From assembly GCF_001747405.1 (NCBI RefSeq), contig NZ_CP017305.1:700001-764000 (forward strand): a DNA stretch of 64,000 bases. The letters run 5' to 3'. This DNA is from Chlorobaculum limnaeum. GTDB taxonomy: Bacteria > Bacteroidota > Chlorobiia > Chlorobiales > Chlorobiaceae. The notes under the pieces are model-generated. The model saw nothing but the letters and a program-made list of their open reading frames with translations, did no database searches and was not told where the DNA came from. The translations under genes and the position numbers were made by a program. Below, piece after piece: positions 16,884 through 25,882 of the stretch; within the stretch, counting starts at the first letter, position 1, and each line of letters opens with the position of its first letter.

Positions 16884-18311
16884 ATGAGCACGGAACATCG
16901 TCCTCTCTCGGTTTTACTCGTCTTCGTCCAGGCTACGAGCGGCGTGGACGGCGCGGCCTCGCTCGACGGAGCCGCCAAATCCGGCCTCTCGCTCCTGAAG
17001 GATCGCGTCATGAGCGGTGTCATCAAGCGGGCGCAGTTCGCCATTCCGCCGCTCTCGCTGATGATTCTTAGCTCGGTAGAAGTGGCGGGCGTCACGCAGG
17101 AGATCTGCGACCTGCGCTTCGAGAAGCTGCCACTCGACAAGCCGTGGGACCTGATCGGTATCAGCGTGCAGACCGGCGCGGTTCGTCCGGCCGTCGAAAT
17201 CGCCGAGCTGTTCCGCGAGCGGGGCGTGTCGGTGGTGCTTGGCGGCCCGTACGTCTCGATCTTCCCGGAGCGCTGCCGCGACTACGCCGATGTGCTCGTC
17301 ACCGGCGAGGCCGACGAGCTGTGGCGCGAGGTGCTCGAAGATTTGCGGCGCGGCTCACTCAAGCCGGAGTACCGGCAGGGCGAATTTCCCGATCTCTCCG
17401 CGTCGCGCCCGGTCAGCAAATCCGCGCTCCAGATCAGCCGCTACTTCACGACCAACGTCGTGCAGACCACGCGAGGCTGCCCTTACAGTTGCGATTTCTG
17501 CAACGTGCATGTCATGAACGGCCACAAGCTCCGCCACCGCCCGGTCGCGGAAGTGGTGCGCGAGGTCGGGCAATTTCTCGAAAAGGACAAGCGCATCTTC
17601 TTTTTCCTCGACGACACGGTCAACGCCGATGAAGCCTACGCCTCGGAGCTGTTCTCGAAGCTCATTCCGTTCAAGATTCGCTGGGTCGGCCAGGCCACTA
17701 CGCTGCTTGGCGAGAATCCGAAGCTGCTCGACATCTTCGCCCGGTCGGGTTGCGGCGCTTTGCTCGTGGGCATCGAAAGCCTCGCCGACGAGAGCAACCG
17801 GGCGCACCACAAGTTCCACAACCCTGCCGAGCGGCAGTCGCGCTGCATCAGGGCGATTCGCAAGGCGGGCATCTGCGTCTACGGCAGCTTCATCTACGGC
17901 CTCGACGGCGACACGCTTGCCATGCCGGAGCGGATCGAGGCCTTCATCGAAGAGACCGGCGTCGATGTGCCGGGCATCAACCTTCTGCGCCCGATTCCCG
18001 GTACCGGCGTCTTCACCCGCCTCGCCTCGGAGGGGCGGCTCATGCACCCGAGCAGCGACCACGACGCCTTCCGCTTCTCCTGGGGCCAGGAGATGCTCTA
18101 CTACCCGAAGCAGATGAGCCTCGAAGAGTTTATCCCAAGCTACACCGCGCTCACCAAAAAGGTCTTCACCCCCCGCCACGCCATAGAGCGTGCCATGCGA
18201 GCGCCCACGCTCCGATCGGCAGTGTTGATGTTCAACATGCTGTATGTGCACATGTACGGGCTTTCAAGGAAAGATTTGCAGCGGCAACTGGCGGAGCTGG
18301 CGAGAGGCTGA
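16884..18311 (+). CDS. B12-binding radical SAM protein
   Basis: A 475-residue class B radical SAM protein. Residues about 50-150 form a cobalamin-binding Rossmann domain (DLIGISVQTGAVRPAVEIAE, VVLGGPYVSIFPERC); the radical SAM core follows with the cluster motif CPYSCDFC (CxxxCxxC, about 197-204) in TTRGCPYSCDFCNVHVMNGH. The architecture is that of BchE/BchQ/BchR methyltransferases or cyclases and of hopanoid methylase HpnP. The substrate cannot be read from the sequence; closeness to fmoA invites but does not prove a role in bacteriochlorophyll metabolism. The open frame extends upstream within mutS; MSTEHRPLSVLL at 16884 is the sensible start. Confidence 0.88.
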   Translation: MSTEHRPLSVLLVFVQATSGVDGAASLDGAAKSGLSLLKDRVMSGVIKRAQFAIPPLSLMILSSVEVAGVTQEICDLRFEKLPLDKPWDLIGISVQTGAVRPAVEIAELFRERGVSVVLGGPYVSIFPERCRDYADVLVTGEADELWREVLEDLRRGSLKPEYRQGEFPDLSASRPVSKSALQISRYFTTNVVQTTRGCPYSCDFCNVHVMNGHKLRHRPVAEVVREVGQFLEKDKRIFFFLDDTVNADEAYASELFSKLIPFKIRWVGQATTLLGENPKLLDIFARSGCGALLVGIESLADESNRAHHKFHNPAERQSRCIRAIRKAGICVYGSFIYGLDGDTLAMPERIEAFIEETGVDVPGINLLRPIPGTGVFTRLASEGRLMHPSSDHDAFRFSWGQEMLYYPKQMSLEEFIPSYTALTKKVFTPRHAIERAMRAPTLRSAVLMFNMLYVHMYGLSRKDLQRQLAELARG

Positions 18312-18316
18312 GCAGT

Positions 18317-18395
18317 GTGGACTTGGTGGACAACAACTGCGGCGAATCACTCTTCACTCCTCGTCCACAGCGTCCACCAAGTTCACCTCGTCCAC
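18317..18395. repeat. GTGGACNNN nonanucleotide repeat, inverted arms
   Basis: GTGGACTTGGTGGAC at 18317-18331 faces an inverted arm at 18363-18395 made of four GTCCAC-type hexamers at 9-bp spacing (one is GTTCAC). The arms can form a long hairpin between two convergent genes. The same unit occurs at 23764, 30159 and 60693. Confidence 0.75.
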
Positions 18396-18415
18396 ATCTT
18401 ACATTACATTCTTTT

Positions 18416-20173
18416 TCAGCTCAGCGCGCTGATCTCCTCTTCGAGCATTTGCTTCATGTAGAGGTCGGCGTAGTAGCGGCCGTTTTTGAGGAGCTCTTCG
18501 TGGGTGCCGCTTTCGGCGATCTGGCCGTCGTGCAGCACGATGATCCGGTCGCAGTTCCTGACCGTCGAGATGCGGTGGCTGATCAGCACGATGGTGGTTT
18601 CGGGCAGCTTTTTGAGCAGGCCGTCGAAGATGCTCGCCTCGGTGGCGGTATCCACCGCCGAGAGCGCGTCGTCGAGCACGAGAATCGACGGATGCCACTG
18701 GAGCGCCCTGGCGATGCAGGCGCGCTGCTTCTGGCCGCCCGAGAGGTTGATCCCCTTTTCGCCAAGCATCGTGTCGAAGCGATCCGGGAAATCCTCCACA
18801 TCGTCGTGCAGCATGGCGATCCGGCTCGCTTCGATCACGTCGATGCCGCCGCCGTTGCTGCCGAAATCGATATTGTTGCGGATGGTGTCCGAAAAGAGGA
18901 AGTTCGACTGCGGCACGAAGCCGATGGTGCGCCGGATCGCGCCGATCGACATGGTTTTTATATCCTGCCCGGCAATCGTGATGCGCCCGCTTGTCGGATC
19001 GTACAGGCGGGGAATCAGGTTGACAAGTGTCGATTTTCCGGAGCCGGTCGCGCCGACGATGGCGAGCTTCGCGCCCGGCTCGACGGTAAACGAGATGTTT
19101 CGCAGTACCGGGCGGTCGGGCTGCGACGGATAGGTGAACCCGACATTGTCGAACCTCAACTCGCCCTTGAGCGGTTTCTTCGTATCAGCAGTCAATCCCG
19201 CATCTGACGGTTCGACGATCTCTGGCTTCGTGTCGAAAATCTCGTCCAGTCGGCCCTGCGCCGCCGCCGCCTTCTGGATGATGTTGGTCACCCAGCCGAT
19301 CGAGATGATCGGCCAGCTCAGCATCGTCACGTAGACGACGAACTGCGCGATGTCGCCGATGCTTATGGTGCCCTTCATCACGCCGATGCCGCCCGCCCAG
19401 ATGACCGGAATCAGCGACAGCGCCGTCATCGCGGTCAGCACCGCCATGAACCCCGCCTGGATTCTGCCGAGCCGCAGGTTTTTGTCGTAATAGTCCTGGT
19501 TTAGCGCCTCGAAGCGGCTGGTCTCCCACTCCTCGCGATTGTAGTTCCTGACCACCCGGATGCCCGAGATGTTCTCCTGCACGAGGTTGGTGATTGCCGC
19601 GTAGTTTTCCTGGATTTTTTTCGACTGATGCTGGAGCGACACGCCGGTCTTGTACACTGACCAGCTCAGGAATGGCGCGGGAAGCAGCGCGAAGAGCGTG
19701 AGGAGCGGCGAGATCGAGAGCATCGCGACGATGGCGAAGAGCAGCCGGAAGAGCGTGTTGATCGAGTACATGATGCCCGGCCCGAGAAAGTCGCGGATGG
19801 CGTTCAGGTCGTTGGTGCCTCTCGAAATCAGTTCGCCAGAGCCGGTGGTGTCGTAAAACGAGGTGGAGAGGGTTTGCAGGTGGGCATAGTAGTCGTTCTT
19901 CAGGTCGAACTCGATATGCCGTGAGGTGACGATAATGAGCTGGCGAACCAGATAGAGCGTGATGCCGCTGAGAGCGGAGAACAGAATGTAGAGTCCGGTC
20001 TTGCGCAAAATCTCATGCATCTCGAACGGTTTGCCCATGAGGTCGATTGCCTCGCCGAGAAAACGCGGCGCGGCGACGGCGAAAAAATTGGTAGCGACAA
20101 CGCAAACGATGCCTGTGGCAAGCGACTTCCGGTACCGGAAAAGATATGGGCGCAAGGCCAGCAGATTTTTCAT
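18416..20173 (-). CDS. MsbA-like ABC exporter (fused permease-ATPase)
   Basis: A half-transporter of about 585 residues. The N-terminal 310 residues hold six transmembrane helices; the ATPase domain has Walker A VGATGSGKST, the LSGGQKQRACIARAL signature and Walker B SILVLDDALSAVD with H-loop VLISHRIST. Fused exporters of this form move lipids, lipopeptides or drugs; MsbA-like lipid export is plausible but not shown. The ATG at 20173 (MKNLLALRPYLFRYRK) is chosen over a GTG eight codons upstream. It ends opposite the radical SAM gene. Confidence 0.9.
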   Translation of the reverse strand: MKNLLALRPYLFRYRKSLATGIVCVVATNFFAVAAPRFLGEAIDLMGKPFEMHEILRKTGLYILFSALSGITLYLVRQLIIVTSRHIEFDLKNDYYAHLQTLSTSFYDTTGSGELISRGTNDLNAIRDFLGPGIMYSINTLFRLLFAIVAMLSISPLLTLFALLPAPFLSWSVYKTGVSLQHQSKKIQENYAAITNLVQENISGIRVVRNYNREEWETSRFEALNQDYYDKNLRLGRIQAGFMAVLTAMTALSLIPVIWAGGIGVMKGTISIGDIAQFVVYVTMLSWPIISIGWVTNIIQKAAAAQGRLDEIFDTKPEIVEPSDAGLTADTKKPLKGELRFDNVGFTYPSQPDRPVLRNISFTVEPGAKLAIVGATGSGKSTLVNLIPRLYDPTSGRITIAGQDIKTMSIGAIRRTIGFVPQSNFLFSDTIRNNIDFGSNGGGIDVIEASRIAMLHDDVEDFPDRFDTMLGEKGINLSGGQKQRACIARALQWHPSILVLDDALSAVDTATEASIFDGLLKKLPETTIVLISHRISTVRNCDRIIVLHDGQIAESGTHEELLKNGRYYADLYMKQMLEEEISALS

Positions 20174-20240
20174 CCGTTCTTTTTTGATGTGACGCACTTA
20201 ATGTATAATAAGTGAAGAGAAATCAAAACGGACTTCTACG

Positions 20241-20645
20241 ATGGCCTTTGAATCAAGCAAAAGTTACTATTCGATAGGAGAGGTGAGCCGGATTTCTGGC
20301 ATTCCCGCTTACCTGCTTCGCTACTGGGAAGACTACTTCAGCGAGCTTGCCCCGGCGCGAGACACGCGGGGGAACCGGCGCTACACCAACCGCGATATTG
20401 CGATGGTGCTCAACATCAAGGAGCTGGTGTACGAAAAGGGGTACAAGCTGAACAAGGCGAGTCAGATGGTCAAAGGCGGCAAGGTTGAAAATAACGAGGC
20501 TGACCACAAGACCAACGAGATACTGAAGCTTCAGAAGCAGATTTCGCGAGATCAGAAACAGTTTGAGATTACCGACGAAAGACGGCGAATACTGCTGCTG
20601 GAAATCAAGGACGAGATTGAGGAGATTCTCGAGCTGATGGGGTAA
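20241..20645 (+). CDS. MerR-family transcriptional regulator
   Basis: A 134-residue protein with an N-terminal winged helix-turn-helix (YSIGEVSRISGIPAYLLRYW, about 10-29) and RGNRRYTNRDI wing, followed by a helical dimerisation segment rich in K/E. No cysteine-based metal site is visible, so it is unlike CueR or ZntR. The MerR-1 variant with LRYWEDYF is common in Chlorobi and Bacteroidota as a single-domain regulator of unknown ligand. It lies divergent from the exporter gene, which it may control, and convergent with fmoA. Confidence 0.87.
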   Translation: MAFESSKSYYSIGEVSRISGIPAYLLRYWEDYFSELAPARDTRGNRRYTNRDIAMVLNIKELVYEKGYKLNKASQMVKGGKVENNEADHKTNEILKLQKQISRDQKQFEITDERRRILLLEIKDEIEEILELMG

Positions 20646-20750
20646 CTGTTTCGGGCGTCCGCGCCCATGCCAGGATCAAATACCGATTGAAATTCTCATC
20701 GAAATCGAGTCTCGACAAGCATCCCGCTGGCATTTTCCTGAACTTCAACC

Positions 20751-20786
20751 AAAAAAGAAACCGGCGCGAAGGCCGGTCTCTTTTTT
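20751..20786. terminator. Bidirectional terminator between merR and fmoA
   Basis: ACCGGC, a short loop and GCCGGT, extended by AAAGA/TCTTT, with an A-run on one side and a T6 run on the other. It lies 25 bp past the fmoA stop on the minus strand and can also end the merR transcript. Confidence 0.85.
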
Positions 20787-20810
20787 GCATTCGAAACGGT
20801 TGTATTTCGC

Positions 20811-21911
20811 TTACTGGGCGTACAGAACTTCGAACTGTCCGACGCCACCCTTGCAGACGTGCTCGACCCAACGGGCGTAAGCGCCACCGCTCCAGCGATA
20901 CTCTTCGAGGTTCTGCGAGCGATACTGGGGCGCGGCATAACGAACCTTGTAACCTTTCGGAAGAACGACCTTCAACTGGGCGTCAACGTTGAAGTTGTTG
21001 AACTTGCCGACCATGCCGTGGTGAACCAGCGGAATGAGCGGGTGGTTGAGGATCCTGCGGAGACCGCCGCCTGCATCGACCGATACGCCAGGGAATTCGC
21101 CGTCAACCTTGACTTCGATACCCTGAGAGTCTGAGCGGAAACCAGCCTCGACCTGTGCCGGTCTGTTGAGCTTGTCTGACGGGAAGAGTTCTGCCCAGCG
21201 GGAGATGGAATCAACCATACCGGAGCCGCCGTGCGAGAAACGCCAGCGAGATACACCGACCGGACCTTTGGGTCCGCTCTCGGTGTTCAGGCCGTTGACC
21301 TCGATCCTCGAAATTCTCTGGCCACCTTCGTTCAGGGCGGTAAAGGCGGGGCCGATGAACCAGAAATCACGGATCCAGTCGTTGAAAGCGCCGGTGCTGC
21401 CGATCGCTCTCACGGTGCCTTCCCAGGTGTCGATGAGGTCGTTGTTGTCGAGTGGAACTTTCATGAGGATGTCGTGGAACTGGCGACCCTGCATGTAGAT
21501 CGGGTTCGGGACATTGCGGCGGACAGCGTCAGAGCGGTAGTAGTACATGTTCACGACGGAGCCTTCGAAGGAGAAGGAGTGGCTGAAGTCGCCAACCGAT
21601 ACCATACCTTCACCGACGGAGATTCTTCTCTCCTTGGTTTCGTTGGCGATGTCGGCTTCGATGGTGAGCTTGTTCTTGGTACTGTCGACAATCGACTCGA
21701 ATACGGCGGAGATGCGAACGAAACCTTTTGCCGGGTCGAGCGGTTTTACATTCAGCTTGACATTGCAGTCTGCAGGAAGCAGAGGGCTGGCCGGAGGTAC
21801 ATTTACCTTAGCCCGGGCCTTCACTTTTCCCCAAGAGCTGGAACCGCCTTCGAGTACGATTTCATAATCGGAGTGAGCGGTCGTCACGTCGTTTGAGCCG
21901 AAAAGAGCCAT
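20811..21911 (-). CDS. fmoA: Fenna-Matthews-Olson bacteriochlorophyll a protein
   Basis: The trimeric antenna protein that carries excitation from the chlorosome baseplate to the reaction centre; unique to green sulfur bacteria and a few Acidobacteria. All 366 residues are present from MALFGSNDVTTAHSDYEIVL to the C-terminal FEVLYAQ. The histidines that ligate bacteriochlorophyll a are in place: DFSHSF (H111), RQFHDIL (H146) and NHPLIPLVHHG (H291, H298, H299, counting Met1). From memory the protein differs from that of C. tepidum at only a few positions. AAGGAG lies eight bases before the ATG, the best ribosome site among the core genes, as expected for an abundant protein. Own terminator at 20751. 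Confidence 0.99.
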   Translation of the reverse strand: MALFGSNDVTTAHSDYEIVLEGGSSSWGKVKARAKVNVPPASPLLPADCNVKLNVKPLDPAKGFVRISAVFESIVDSTKNKLTIEADIANETKERRISVGEGMVSVGDFSHSFSFEGSVVNMYYYRSDAVRRNVPNPIYMQGRQFHDILMKVPLDNNDLIDTWEGTVRAIGSTGAFNDWIRDFWFIGPAFTALNEGGQRISRIEVNGLNTESGPKGPVGVSRWRFSHGGSGMVDSISRWAELFPSDKLNRPAQVEAGFRSDSQGIEVKVDGEFPGVSVDAGGGLRRILNHPLIPLVHHGMVGKFNNFNVDAQLKVVLPKGYKVRYAAPQYRSQNLEEYRWSGGAYARWVEHVCKGGVGQFEVLYAQ

Positions 21912-22137
21912 AATGATTCTCCTTTTTCTGGTGGCGTTTAAAATGGTATTTTCAGGAAAAACATGGGATGCTTCCTGTTAAATAACAGCTTGTAACAAAT
22001 TTAAAGAATAAATATTAATAAGTAAAGTAAAATATGTCTCTTCCCGGCTTTCGGCGATCTTCGCTGCGTTTCCCGGCGAACTCTTTTTCAGTGTTCCGGG
22101 AAACCATTTTCCTCCCTGTTTTACGTCCAGTAACACT

Positions 22138-23751
22138 TTGCAAGTCGTGAACGTCGTCGGCAGAGGCAATGAACCTCACCGGTTCTCCGGAACTTTTTTT
22201 CTCCCGCTTCTGAGCGGTCTGCTTCTCGGTATCTCCTTTCCGACATGGCCCGCCATCCACCTCGAGCTTTTGGCATGGATCGCGCTGATTCCGTTATTGC
22301 TTTCTCTTGAACGCGAAGAGCGCTTCGGCCCTTTCTTCAGAAAAAGCTGGATGGCAATGCTGCTGTTCTCCCTCATCACTCTCTGGTGGGTCTCTCTGGC
22401 GACCCTTGTTGGCGGCATTCTCACTGTTTTCGTGCAGTCACTTTTTTCTACCGTGCCGTTTCTGGCATTCTACCTGTTCAGGAAAAAGGCGGGTTTCCGT
22501 TTTGCTCTGTTTGCCTTGCCGTTCGTGTGGACTGGCTGGGAGTGGGCGTACATGCAACAGGATTTTTCGCTCGGCTGGCTCACCTTCGGCAATTCGCAGG
22601 CCAATCTGCTCTGGATGGTGCAGTATGCCGATGTGACCGGGGTGTGGGGCGTCAGCTTCTGGCTGGTGATGTTCAATGTGCTCGCGCTGTTGCTCTTCAG
22701 GGTAAAGACGCCGCTCGCGGCGAGAGCGGGCATCGTCATGGTCATTACGCTCATGATTGCCGTACCGCTGCTGTATGCTCACCAGATTTTCCGGAATACG
22801 CCGTCGAAGGCTACTTCATCCGAAGTACGGGTCGCGCTGGTTCAGCCAAATATCGATCCTCACGAAAAGTGGGCCGGACTTGGCCCGGTGCAGACCTTGT
22901 CGCGCCTGTACAGCCTGACCGGAGAGGCGGTGAGCGCAGAGCGCCCGGAGCTGATCATCTGGCCGGAAACCGCCATTCCGTTCTACATCCGCCTGCCGGA
23001 GAACAGGCCCTACATGAATTCGGTGCGGCGCATGGTCGAGCGCTGGAACACGCCGCTCCTGACCGGCTTTCCCGACGAGGAGCCGGTGTATCCGGACTCA
23101 TCGTCCGGCGAGGCCGTGGCGGCTTCCGGCGGAGCGTTCGCTGCTTACAACGCCTCCATGCTGCTCGCTCCGGCAGATGGCCCGGTACAGATTTACCGGA
23201 AGATGCGGCTCGTGCCCTTCGGCGAGCGGGTTCCCTATTCGGATTATTTCCCCTGGCTGGAGAAGCTCAGCTTTTCGATGTCGGGCATATCGAGCTGGCA
23301 GAAGGGAAGGACTGCGACCGTCATGCGCTTCACGAGTCGCGAAGGCCGTCCGGTGAGCATGGCCAATATCATCTGTTATGAATCGATCTTTCCCGGTCTG
23401 GTCTCGACCTTTGTCAAAAACGGCGCGCAGTTCCTGACGCTCGTCACCAACGACGGCTGGTACGGCACCTCATACGGCCCGTGGCAACACGCGGCCATCG
23501 GCAGGCTGCGCTGCATCGAGAACCGCCGGGCGATGGCCCGTTGCGCCAACACCGGCGTGACGCTTTTCTACGACACCTGCGGTCGCAGTTACGCGGAAAT
23601 TCCCTGGTGGCAGCCATCGGTGCTCACCGCCGAAGTGCAGCTTGAAAACGGCATCACTTTTTATACCGCCCACCCCGACGTAGTGCCGCAAGCCTGCCTT
23701 GCGATTGCCGGTGTGCTGGCAGTCGTGGCGGTGGCGAGAAAGCGGCGGTAG
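22138..23751 (+). CDS. lnt: Apolipoprotein N-acyltransferase
   Basis: Adds the third acyl chain to lipoproteins at the periplasmic face of the inner membrane. About 537 residues: six to seven N-terminal transmembrane helices (about 20-225) and a periplasmic nitrilase-fold domain. The catalytic triad is visible as Glu in IIWPETAIPF (about 280), Lys in YRKMRLVPFGE (about 350) and Cys in NIICYESIFPG (about 417), with VTNDGWYG following. The first codon given is a TTG; a GTG at 22147 or a later codon is equally possible because the N-terminus is variable. Confidence 0.93.
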   Translation: MQVVNVVGRGNEPHRFSGTFFLPLLSGLLLGISFPTWPAIHLELLAWIALIPLLLSLEREERFGPFFRKSWMAMLLFSLITLWWVSLATLVGGILTVFVQSLFSTVPFLAFYLFRKKAGFRFALFALPFVWTGWEWAYMQQDFSLGWLTFGNSQANLLWMVQYADVTGVWGVSFWLVMFNVLALLLFRVKTPLAARAGIVMVITLMIAVPLLYAHQIFRNTPSKATSSEVRVALVQPNIDPHEKWAGLGPVQTLSRLYSLTGEAVSAERPELIIWPETAIPFYIRLPENRPYMNSVRRMVERWNTPLLTGFPDEEPVYPDSSSGEAVAASGGAFAAYNASMLLAPADGPVQIYRKMRLVPFGERVPYSDYFPWLEKLSFSMSGISSWQKGRTATVMRFTSREGRPVSMANIICYESIFPGLVSTFVKNGAQFLTLVTNDGWYGTSYGPWQHAAIGRLRCIENRRAMARCANTGVTLFYDTCGRSYAEIPWWQPSVLTAEVQLENGITFYTAHPDVVPQACLAIAGVLAVVAVARKRR

Positions 23752-23763
23752 GCCTGGTGCTTT

Positions 23764-23836
23764 GTGGACGAAGTGGACTTGGTGGACAGGAAATCTTCTC
23801 TTCGTCCACAGCGTCCACTCAGTCCACAAAGTCCAC
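23764..23836. repeat. GTGGACNNN nonanucleotide repeat, inverted arms
   Basis: Three GTGGAC units at 9-bp spacing are followed by four GTCCAC units in inverse orientation, so the two arms can fold back. It lies between the convergent lnt and sigma-54 activator genes, like the copy at 18317. A T5 run follows at about 23839. Confidence 0.75.
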
Positions 23837-23842
23837 CTCTTT

Positions 23843-24970
23843 TTACAGCCCATACTCCCTGATTTTGCGGTAGAGTGTTCGTTCGTTGATGCCGAGGGCT
23901 TGGGCGGTTTTGCGTTTGTTGCCTTCGAATTTCGCGAGGGCTTCGCTGATGGCGCGTTTTTCCAGCTCTTCGAGCGGCACCGTGGGTGCCTCGTCGGGCG
24001 GGGGCGTCGGGTGCGGCACTGGTGGTCGTTCCGGAAAAGCTGGCAGGAGGAGCGGCGAGGCGGGCTGGCGGTAGATGAGCGCCTGCTGGAGCATCTGGCG
24101 GATTTCGCCGATCTCCTGACGGAGCTGGATGAGGCTGCTATAGATAAGGTTCAGCTCGTTTTTCTCCGACTTGCCGGGTTCGTGTACCAAGCCTTTGTGG
24201 CGGCTGCGCTGAACCAGATGCTTTTCGAGAATGTCGGGCGTGATCTTCTTGCCCCGTTCGAGAATGAGCAGCGACTCGATCAGGTTGCGCAGTTCGCGCA
24301 CGTTGCCCGGCCACGGGTAGCGCAGCATTAGCTCGCCCGACTCCTGGCTGAACCCCTCGAAAGCGATGGCGTGCTTGCGCTCGAACTCGTGGACGAAGTG
24401 TTCGGTCAGCAGCAGGATGTCGCTGCCGCGTTCCCGAAGCGGCGGAATTTGTAGCTCCACGCTCCTGAGCCGGTAGTAGAGATCCTCCCGGAAGCGCTTT
24501 TCAGCCACCTCCTGGGTGAGGTTGCGGTTGGTGGCGGCGATGATCCGGGCGTCCGCGGAGATCGTCTCCGATGCTCCGACACGCTGGAACTGGCCCGTTT
24601 CGATGATGCGCAGAAGCTTGACCTGCGTTTCGAGCGGCATTTCGCCGATTTCGTCGAGAAAGATCGTGCCCTTGTCGGCGCTCTCGAAGTACCCTTTCCG
24701 CGCCTGCACCGCGCCGGTGAACGCCCCCTTTTCGTGCCCGAACAGCTCCGATTCGAGAATGCCCGAGGGAATCGCGCCGCAGTTGACCGGAATCAGGCTT
24801 CTGCCCGCCCGGCGGCTGTGGTCGTGGATGAAGCGGGCGAGCACCTCCTTGCCGGAGCCGGTTTCGCCGGTGATGAGCACCGTGACATCCGTGACCGCGA
24901 CCTGCATGGCCAGTTCACGAAGCTGGATGATGGCCGCCGAGCGCCCGATAATATCAATACTTCGGCTCAT
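23843..24970 (-). CDS. Sigma-54-dependent transcriptional activator without receiver domain
   Basis: A 375-residue enhancer-binding protein that starts directly with the AAA+ domain (about 5-240): Walker A GETGSGKE, sigma-54 loop GAFTGA in [16 protein letters not shown], Walker [11 protein letters not shown] and the R-finger region. A proline-rich linker ([20 protein letters not shown]) leads to a C-terminal Fis helix-turn-helix ([20 protein letters not shown]). With no sensor domain, activity must be set by a partner or by expression, as in PspF. It follows the SPOR-protein gene by 34 bp, which suggests a link to envelope state. Confidence 0.9.
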   Translation of the reverse strand: MSRSIDIIGRSAAIIQLRELAMQVAVTDVTVLITGETGSGKEVLARFIHDHSRRAGRSLIPVNCGAIPSGILESELFGHEKGAFTGAVQARKGYFESADKGTIFLDEIGEMPLETQVKLLRIIETGQFQRVGASETISADARIIAATNRNLTQEVAEKRFREDLYYRLRSVELQIPPLRERGSDILLLTEHFVHEFERKHAIAFEGFSQESGELMLRYPWPGNVRELRNLIESLLILERGKKITPDILEKHLVQRSRHKGLVHEPGKSEKNELNLIYSSLIQLRQEIGEIRQMLQQALIYRQPASPLLLPAFPERPPVPHPTPPPDEAPTVPLEELEKRAISEALAKFEGNKRKTAQALGINERTLYRKIREYGL

Positions 24971-25004
24971 GGTCAGGCAGGATCGTCAGCAATGGCAAGC
25001 ATGG

Positions 25005-25775
25005 TCATGGCAACTGCGGCACCACGATTGATTCGATAGGAAGCGTACGGGCGAAAGCCTCCGCCTCCTGCTGCGTCGTGAAGGAGCGTTGCAGCCGAAC
25101 CTTGTAGACGCCGTTGATCTGCCGTACCCTTGCCGGAGCGCGGGAGTTGAGCTGGGCGGCCATCTGGTCGGCATTGGTGACGCTGTCGAAGCTGCCGAAC
25201 TGAAGCGTGAAGCCGCCAGTCGCCGTCGCGCCGCTCATCTGCGGACGGGGAGGCGGAAGCGGTGTGCCGGTGGTTGCTCCGCTGCTGGCGGGCCGTGCCG
25301 GAGCTGGCGGCGGAGAGATGCGTTTCAGCGAAGAGTCGGGCCTGACGGCAGACCGGGTTGGCTGTGAAGGCTGGTATGATGTTGTGGCCAGCGAGGGCCT
25401 TGGGCCGGTCGAGGCTTTGGCCTGCATGACCGGCAGTCCTGGAATTATCGTGATCGCCTGCTCGTAAGCCGCTATTCTGGAACGACTTATCGAGTCAATT
25501 GAGGGGTCGGGATATTCCGCGAGTTGTTTCCGGTAGAGCTTCGCCGCTTTCGGTCCATCATCGGTAAGGAGCGCTTCGACGTGTATCTTCTCGGATGGTT
25601 TTCTGATCTGCGGACGGATATTTTCCAGCAAATAAACCTTATCTTCTCTCACGTATTGCGCGATCTCGGAAGCGTAGGAAATTTCGTCCGCTACGGCTGC
25701 CGGTTGAAGTATCGGAATGCCGAGGCTGGTCATGACGCAAACAAGGATGAACTGACGTATACGCATCGTGAGCAT
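25005..25775 (-). CDS. Secreted SPOR-domain protein
   Basis: About 256 residues. An N-terminal signal segment (RQFILVCVMTSLGIPILQPA) is followed by a short helical region (about 30-110), a Pro/Ala/Ser-rich linker, and a C-terminal SPOR domain (about 185-256; GGFTLQFGSFDSVTNADQMA, then VRLQRSFTTQQEAEAFARTL) that in other proteins binds denuded peptidoglycan glycan strands. Probably an exported cell-wall-associated protein. The start could be either of the ATGs at 25775 or 25766; the first ATG of the open frame (25799) would give an over-long leader. Co-directional with the downstream sigma-54 activator. Confidence 0.85.
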   Translation of the reverse strand: MLTMRIRQFILVCVMTSLGIPILQPAAVADEISYASEIAQYVREDKVYLLENIRPQIRKPSEKIHVEALLTDDGPKAAKLYRKQLAEYPDPSIDSISRSRIAAYEQAITIIPGLPVMQAKASTGPRPSLATTSYQPSQPTRSAVRPDSSLKRISPPPAPARPASSGATTGTPLPPPRPQMSGATATGGFTLQFGSFDSVTNADQMAAQLNSRAPARVRQINGVYKVRLQRSFTTQQEAEAFARTLPIESIVVPQLP

Positions 25776-25882
25776 GGATAGATAAGAGATTCGTTGCAAA
25801 GGTTCAGCCTGCCGGAGGATACCTGCGGGATGACTTTCAAATGAATATGAGAAATATATTACGATAAAATCAATCGCTTTCC

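Noticed and set aside
18317-18395. CRISPR array suspected from regular repeats
   Set aside because: The unit is 9 bp with 3-bp variable parts, and arms are inverted; repeat and spacer lengths do not fit CRISPR and no cas genes are near.
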